From Akebia trifoliata (Eukaryota; Streptophyta; Magnoliopsida; Ranunculales; Lardizabalaceae), in NCBI GenBank assembly GCA_017979445.1, contig CM030714.1, forward strand, positions 41,644,826 through 41,708,825: a DNA stretch of 64,000 nt, given 5' to 3'. The notes beneath the pieces were generated by a model that worked only from the letters and a program-made list of their open reading frames with translations, did not search any database and was not told the origin of the DNA. Position numbers and translations under genes: made by a program. The first letter of the stretch is position 1. Every line of letters begins with the position of its first letter. Below, piece after piece: positions 57,920-64,000 of the stretch.

Positions 57920-58964
57920 CTACATACCAGAAAACATATAAATAATTTACAAAGGTGTGCCAATTTATCCATATGTCATTTCATTTCACCAAGTTGATGA
58001 GGTTACAAATTTCTCCACAAGACAAAGAATTTTCTCTAACCCAAGATTTAGCCTTTCATAATTTAATAAATAAATCAGTTAAAAGAAGCTGGAATTTCAT
58101 TTGTCGTGAAAAAGTCATTTTTTCCTAGGCATCAAAGATAAGGCTGATATGAAAATGAAAACATAGGATTCCTAGGCATCGGTATGGATTTTCTAGAGAT
58201 TCATTTTTCAAGGGAATCCTAACAATACCTTCTCATCTCAGGCATTCTTTGATGGCATGCCTCATAGTAACCAAGTTCGGATACGTTAACCATTCATTGG
58301 TGGGTTTAATTCGGTTAATTGGATAAATTCAGAAAACTTTTGTAAAAAATCCAGAAATTTTTGGGAATATACAAATGAATTTTTATTTTTTTACCGAAAC
58401 CCATCATCTTCAACATCCATATCTTGTTCTTGAGAGTTTAATGTTTAAGAAAATAAAATCTTGGGGGTGAAGGGTAAAAATATTACCATATTTGACGATT
58501 TATCAATAAATCATCGATTAATTCAGTAATTTAATCGGCTAGTCATTTATTCGGAGAATTTTTTTAATATTTGGAAAAACCAAGAAATCTTATAACTATG
58601 GTCTGCCTCAAACATCATTTGAGGTAAGTAATTTCCATTTCCATTTCTCGTGTCCAAGTGTTAATATGAAATTTACAAGCATTTTGAAACTTTGGTAAAC
58701 CAGAGAGACGGCCAAGCACTGGTTCACAATCACAAGTTCAACAGATGGGTCAAACCAACGGCTGAGATGGGAGGATTGTTACAACATGATCTATGCCATT
58801 AAACCTTGAAACCAATCGAAATCAAAATTAGCAAAATAAATCCAAATAAGAAATCGATAGAACTCTAGGGTTTGAAATTTGCGTCATATTGGGTGGTTGA
58901 TTCCATGGATGTTGAAGGGTCGGATAGAAATCGATGGGTTGCAAAGAGTGAGAAGGAGATGAGT

Positions 58965-58968
<4 letters not shown>
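57920..58968. other. CACTA interior, no recognised gene part
   Basis: May include intron sequence of the captured permease. Near 58908-58870 the minus strand carries MESTTQYDANFKP followed by a stop, preceded by the CT tract; this looks like a decayed leader and start codon, but its source is unknown. Confidence 0.35.

Positions 58969-59057
<89 letters not shown>
58969..59057 (+). repeat. Long GA dinucleotide microsatellite
   Basis: About 44 uninterrupted GA units inside the CACTA element. The long R-E or S-L open frames over it on both strands are a product of the repeat and do not indicate a gene. Confidence 0.95.
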
Positions 59058-59060
<3 letters not shown>

Positions 59061-59261
59061 GAGCTTACTAGATTTTGCAATCGAACTTGTCGAAGTGATC
59101 TCACAAGCACATCCACCAACAAATGAGAGAACGAGACAGAGAGTAACAGACGAACCAACAGATGAGAGAACAAGAGAGAGTGATAGACGAAGGAACGAGA
59201 GGGAAAATGAGAGGGAAGAGGGAAAACAAAGTTTGCGCGTTGTTTTGTGGTATTTCGTTTA

Positions 59262-60432
59262 GAAAATTTTACAGACGGATCGTTTTTTCCGCTGTAACGT
59301 AAGTGGTTTTATATGCTTCTCTCTCGCAGCGGATACAGTTATCCGCTACAAAAAACTTACCCCAACAGCAGCGGAAATCAGCATCCGCTGTTATAAATCA
59401 ACGTACTAAATAGGAAATTGTATCTACAGTTGCGGAAAGTATGATCCGCTGTTATAAATTGTCATACTAAATAAAATGTTCTATCTACAGCTGCGGAAAG
59501 TATAATCCGCCGCTGAATTCAATTGATAATTATATAAAAATTAACCCTGCAGAAAATATATTCCGCTCCTATTTTTAATTTAACAAAATTGATACACAAA
59601 ACCTACTAAACCAAGTTTTTTATATAAATAAAATAATTTTTAGTGGCGGATATACTAATCCGCTGTTATAGTCAATTTAAAAAAACATTGACAAAGAGAA
59701 CAACTCACTTAACCGACCTTATATAAAAAAAATTTCATTTTTTTGTGACGGATAAACTAATCCGCAGCTACATTCAGTTTAAAAAAAATTGATGGAATAT
59801 GCAAGGGATCCCTATAGCGGCGGATATATTAATCCACTGCTATATTCAATTTAAAAAAAAAAAATTGATAAAGAGAAAAACTCACTGAATATAATTTTTT
59901 ATATAAAAAATTGATTTTTAGTGGTGGCTTTACTAATCCGCTCCTATATTCAATTAAAAAAATTGATAAACAGAATTTACTATACATAATTTTTTATATT
60001 AATTTTTTTTGATTTTTTTAGTGGCGGATATAATAATCCGCTGCTATGTTAAATTTTTAAAAAATTTGATCAAGAGAACTCATTAAACATATTTTTTTAT
60101 ATATAAAAAATTGATTTTTGTAGTGGTGAATATATTAATCCGCTGCTAGATTCAATTTTTAAAAAAATGATAAAGAGAAGAACTCATTAAACATAACTTT
60201 TTATATAAAAAAGATTAATGTTTTAGTGGCGGATATATTAATCCAATGTTATATGCACTGAATAAGCAGGAAGGATGAAGTGGGGATATGTCGGGGTCCC
60301 TATAGCAACGGATATAATTATCCGTTGCAAAAAAGTCTACCTATATAGGCAGATAATATTATCCGCTGCAAAAAATGGATATATAGCAGCGGATAAAATT
60401 ATCCGCTGTTATAAACCGCTGCTGTATATCAA
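59262..60432. repeat. Right subterminal palindromic repeats of the CACTA element
   Basis: About sixteen units, each a GCGGATA-like word, a short spacer and its inverse TATCCGC or ATCCGCTGC. They occur at about 59275, 59328, 59368, 59433, 59493, 59550, 59643, 59748, 59817, 59920, 60020, 60125, 60226, 60307, 60348 and 60387. Units near the terminus are closer together. Several have decayed to GTGGATA or ATCCACTGC. Confidence 0.8.
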
Positions 60433-60649
60433 AAATGTTGTAGTGATGGGACAAACTGCAAATTTTCTTATGTATACTCATACATGAATTTAGCTTGGCC
60501 AGACCCAATAACTAAACAGGCCTAATGATAATACCAAAACCTCATCCACGCTAGCTAGGATAGCCCAAAGCCAAAACCTGGCCCATTGAAAACCCTAATC
60601 ACATGCAATATCCCACGACGAAGAATTCTCTTATGGCCATGGAATAGGA

Positions 60650-61080
60650 GTCCGGGGAGTATAACAAACACTATGTGAAAACTGGAAAATTCGACGGGCC
60701 AAAACCCATGAAATTAAGAAACCTAAATTCGACATCCTAGGGTTGTCTTAATTTGTGATGTTCCCTAGATTCAACAGACTAAAGTTGTCGAATTTCTCCC
60801 ATCCTTCATTAATTTGACGATTTTGACTTGTCGGAAGAAAAAAATTTAACAATGAAAAATTTGACACCATGATCCGTCAAATTTTACGAAATTCGACGGG
60901 CTTTTTTTTTTATATATTAAAGGTCAACATGGTTAAGGCAGATCCAGACTAGCATAAGAAGGGGATCAAGGGGTTTGAACCTAAGACCTTGGAAACAACC
61001 TCCACAAGGTCTTACCACTAAGCTAAGTGGTCCTTCTTAAATTTGACGGCCTTGAACCGTCAAATATGACCTTTTTTCAC
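60650..61080. repeat. Repeat with AAATTCGACGG arms, containing a SINE
   Basis: Inverted and direct copies of TTCGACGGGC, GTTGTCGAATTTC, CCGTCAAATTTTACGAAATT and GACGGCCTTGAACCGTCAAA indicate a palindromic element, related to 28330-28520. The SINE at 60945-61035 sits inside it. Confidence 0.45.
60945..61035 (-). mobile_element. tRNA-derived SINE
   Basis: On the minus strand an A box TAGCTTAGTGG is followed about 40 bases on by a B box GGTTCAAACCC, then CTTGATCCCCTTCTTATGC. The spacing fits a polymerase III promoter. The tail end is shared with 11345-11435. Confidence 0.6.
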
Positions 61081-61084
61081 GTGA

Positions 61085-61190
61085 AAGGTGGATGACATAA
61101 TTACTGGTGGAAAGAATCGAACCCGTGACCTATACAAACCTAGTGATCTAATGCCATATTAACCAACCAATTACTCCAAAAGATCGATCT
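61085..61190 (-). mobile_element. Second tRNA-derived SINE head
   Basis: On the minus strand TAATTGGTTGGTTAATATGG (A-box region) precedes GGTCACGGGTTCGATTCTTT (B box GGTTCGATTCT). It is a different family from the neighbour at 60945-61035. Confidence 0.5.
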
Positions 61191-62840
61191 ATTGGATATG
61201 GGAGAACTATGAATATTAGAGGGTCGTTGGGCTTCACTGGGGTATGACACCTTGAGATTGGAGGAAAATATACACTCAACAGTATGTTTACAGTATTATT
61301 CCTTGTTTTTACTTGATGTTTGTACAATTTTTTCAGGATTAGAGATTTTTGGAAGGTTTAGGACTCTTGTAAAACTTCACTAAAATCTCATCTAAAAATT
61401 GTTTTGGGTTTCAAAAGAATAGTTGCATTAACAACAATATGACTAGAAATCACCAATCAAGCTGATGCTTTGTTTTGGAACTTAGGTCCACCTAAGAATG
61501 AGATGATCTGTTACGAGACAAATCCAAGTTTGATCAAGCTTACCGAGTAGAAACTATGCAAAGCGATCCGATTCCACCATTTCATTAAAAAATGTGATTA
61601 TGTTGTTCTCTTAATATGTAAAAAAAAAGTTCGGTATCCTTCCCCTGAAAATGATCTGTGGCACATTCAAATTTTCCCAACATTCTTATAATTAACCAGA
61701 TCTTTGTTAGACCTACACAAGACACAATCAACTTTATTAGTGACCTCTAGTTATTAGATTTGATAATTTTTCTCTATTGCCACAATGCATTTTGAGAAGT
61801 TGGACATAAATTTTTTTTTTTTTTGGTTAACAAAAATAGCAATTTATTTATTTTATTACTTCTATTTTTTTTTAACAATGAAAAAACTAAACTCAAATTG
61901 GTGCACACCACACTTCATTCTAAAACCAGCAATAATTTAGCTTGATTGTGCTTTAAAAAATTGAACTTTTGAATGCCATTGTAGACACCGAATTTGCAAA
62001 CCAACATGTGAGTGCATACAACATGAAATTGTAAGATTGCATGGTCTTTGTGTCTCTCCAAAATCATAAAAGACCCTTAAAAGCCATAGATGCATTTATA
62101 TCAGGTTCATCGACTAGAAATGATTCTCCAAAAGCCTAGATTTGGGGTTTTTATAAATAAAACTTATGGTCAGAATATACCAAGTGATCGATTCCGGGTA
62201 TTGGCCTATTGGGTTTGTACACAGGATAACATAGATCGACCCATTATAGTAGTAGAAAATCCATCAGGATGAACCAGCCCAAGAACTAATTAGTCTACTT
62301 GAAAGCCCACTTTAAAAAAGAAAGGACCTACTGACCCAACAAAGCTCCTTAAAATCAAAATGATTAGAAAGAAATCACTTTAACCAAAGTACCAATTAAA
62401 AAAGTCCATTGAGTTTGAGTCAAGAGCATACTTGAAAAGTCACTTTTACATTAGATTTATATAAATTTCATAGCCAAGATTATTTGGAGAAATCCAATAC
62501 TATTTTCTCATAAAACCTAAGCTCCAATATTCAGAGAAGAAAAAACTCTCAAACCCTCTTCTAATGAAGAAATAAAGTTCTCCAATAAAAACACTTCAAT
62601 TCAAGCCCACAATATCTTTTCTAGAAGCAAAATTATATATACTTCACAGCCGATCAAACGCAAAGCCTAGAAAAATTACAAAAATAACACATTTACTCAC
62701 GAAGATAAAGGAATTTGTTTAATCAACAACCATCGATTTTTCATTGATAAACCACTATACTTGTAGTGATAGAAAATATATTTTAAATTTGACTCTCATC
62801 AAATATATAGATACACTATCTTTGCAGTGATAAAGGTATT
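61191..62840. other. Intergenic, no gene seen
   Basis: AT-rich DNA with short open frames only. A segment with words such as AAATTTGACTCTC and repeated TATATAGATACAC-like text ends just before the LTR at 62841. Nothing is identified. Confidence 0.4.
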
Positions 62841-64000
62841 TGTAGACACTCCATTTTTGCCAAGGCCGAGTCGGAGAGCATTAAAAACTTTTTAAAAATG
62901 GGCTTGACCCAAGGAATTTTTCAAAAAGTTTTAACTTACGAGAAGTCAGATGGCCTGAAGGCCATTTTTAGAGAAAATTTTAAGCCTACCCAAACCTTAC
63001 CTTCGGCAGGCCATCTTTAATCCTAGAATGACCTCACCCATGTCAAAGACAATTTTTGGTAAATTATCCATATGTGCTCAAATTTTTTTTATTAGGGAAA
63101 ATGACCTATAAACCCTTTCCTTAATGACTTTTCCCGTAAGAAATAATTTTTTTTAATACATTCTTACCTTTATTTTACTCTCCCAATATTCCACCCACCA
63201 AGGATCCTTTGGTATTCTCTAATTCTCCTAAACTTGACCCTAAGTCTTTCATGGTCCCCACTCAAAGATAATTACCTACCTTACTCAAATTTGTTAGGAC
63301 TCATTAGAGTGAATTCCCACTTCCTACCCTTCTAATCTTCTTCAAAATTCACATGAATGTAAATTGATTATCTTTCAAAACCCATGACCATTTTATCTTC
63401 CATAGAGAATTTGTACCAATTGATCATTTAATCCCTAGCTTGTTGGAGATTCTCTCAAGGAAAGTGATCAAAGAAGACAAAAAGCCTCCACATAATTACA
63501 TGCCATTTGGATTGATTCCCTTACAATTGACGCAAAGCCTGAGGTTTATGACTCCTCCACCCCTCCTAAAAAATTCTCTAGAAACTATGGGCTTTTACCA
63601 TCTTACCCATTAATGATCATGATTGATAAAACCCGTAGGTGAGTAAAAGACCATCAAGGGCAAGGAGATGAAGAGTAATTTTGATTTTTCATGAAGGTTT
63701 TAGTAAAATTATTGGTAATTTGAAGAATTATAACCAATTTATCCTCAATGGTCTCCCAAAATCCTATAAGAGACCCTTCCAAGAGAAATGGAGGAGCTCA
63801 TTTGGTGATCCAAAATTCTATCAAAATCCTTGCCTAATATCTCAAATCTCTCCCAAAATTTACAGAAAAAAAATTAAAATCAGAAAAAGATTAAGGTGGG
63901 GTTAAACCCTCCATTCCCCCCCCTTTAATCTCTCATTTCTTATTACCACCTTCTCTTTATTTTAAGTACTTTTCTTATTTACAAGTTTAATTTCATGCTT
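62841..64000 (+). mobile_element. LTR of the solo-LTR family, running off the right edge
   Basis: It starts TGTAGACACTCCATTTTTGC, matching the TGTAGACACC start at 25615. About 1.05 kb in, AAGGTGGGGTTAAACC, a C-run and TTTAATCTCTC parallel AAGGTGGGTTCAAAGC, a C-run and TTTCTCTTCT at about 27007-27040 in the solo LTR. The two are diverged members of one family. Whether an internal coding region follows lies outside the window. Confidence 0.6.

Larger units (their letters stand above)
55607..60445. mobile_element. Non-autonomous Pack-CACTA transposon, 4839 bp
   Basis: The left terminus is CACTATAACATTTTTGATC and the right terminus on the opposite strand is CACTACAACATTTTTGATA. The element is flanked by the 3-bp direct repeat ATG (55604-55606 and 60446-60448), the duplication length of CACTA (En/Spm) transposons. 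Both ends carry arrays of subterminal repeats built on GCGGATA...TATCCGC. No TNP1/TNP2-like transposase is seen. Instead the interior holds minus-strand fragments of an aldo-keto reductase gene and of an amino acid permease gene, a GA microsatellite and a half MITE. It is therefore a gene-capturing, non-autonomous element. Confidence 0.9.
55344..60598. mobile_element. hAT-like MITE interrupted by the CACTA element
   Basis: The left part begins AGAGTTGTCAATAGGCCAGC. The right part ends GGCCCATTGAAAACCCT, an inverted match of a type (AGGGTTGTCAATGGGCC) common in plant hAT MITEs. Words such as CCCGAGCTTGGCC on the left and GCTTGGCCAGACCC on the right lie next to the CACTA insertion. Without the CACTA element it would be about 410 bp. 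The duplication at its own ends is not resolved. Confidence 0.4.

Noticed and set aside
58865..59262. Long open frames rich in Arg-Glu or Ser-Leu on both strands
   Set aside because: They are translations of a GA dinucleotide microsatellite.
55628..60432. Regularly spaced palindromic repeats as a CRISPR-like or satellite array
   Set aside because: The units lie only at both ends of a CACTA transposon with a target duplication, so they are its subterminal repeats.

Overview
This window is nuclear DNA from a flowering plant. The base composition is AT-rich. The genes have U-rich introns with GT/AG junctions, CT-rich leaders, and families known only from land plants (a DUF1005/ASG1-like protein and a PHD-finger plus telobox-Myb protein). 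Most of the sequence is transposon-derived. The species cannot be told from the sequence; codon use and intron style suggest a non-grass angiosperm with a medium-sized or large genome. No bacterial-type operon, CRISPR array or functional rRNA or tRNA gene was seen.

Genes. At the left edge, a minus-strand promoter and leader (about 1-1480) belong to a gene whose coding part lies outside. At 17.5-24.1 kb a five-exon minus-strand gene encodes a predicted 387-aa protein with hydrophobic segments at both ends and a coiled coil between them; I cannot name it. At 43.8-45.7 kb a two-exon plus-strand DUF1005 protein (429 aa) is preceded by a probable leader exon near 38.3-38.8 kb, so its 5' intron is about 5 kb long and holds transposons. 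At 46.9-52.9 kb a six-exon minus-strand gene, convergent with the DUF1005 gene, encodes an 800-aa protein with a PHD-type zinc finger and a C-terminal telobox Myb domain. All splice phases of these models join without a break.

Mobile DNA. The best resolved element is a 4.84-kb non-autonomous CACTA transposon at 55607-60445, with matching CACTA ends and a 3-bp ATG target duplication. It carries exon-intron fragments of two unrelated host genes, an aldo-keto reductase and a lysine/histidine-transporter-type amino acid permease, so it is a Pack-CACTA. Its ends are packed with palindromic subterminal repeats, and it sits inside an older hAT-like element. Other resolved insertions are a 1.89-kb solo LTR with a GATTC duplication (25615-27508), a foldback Mutator-type MITE with a perfect 9-bp duplication (40691-41496), another with a near-perfect one (5004-5688), two hAT MITEs (34623-34929 and 42081-42268), a Tourist-like MITE (3456-4073) and a truncated SINE with a perfect 16-bp duplication (14183-14255). 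An LTR related to the solo LTR starts at 62841 and runs off the right edge.

Layout. 0-1.5 kb: promoter and leader. 1.5-17 kb: MITE- and SINE-rich intergenic DNA. 17.2-24.4 kb: membrane/coiled-coil gene. 24.4-38.2 kb: intergenic repeats. 38.3-46 kb: DUF1005 gene. 46.8-53 kb: PHD-Myb gene. 53-64 kb: nested transposons. The genes show no shared pathway. The interest of the window lies in how transposons have captured, interrupted and duplicated gene parts.
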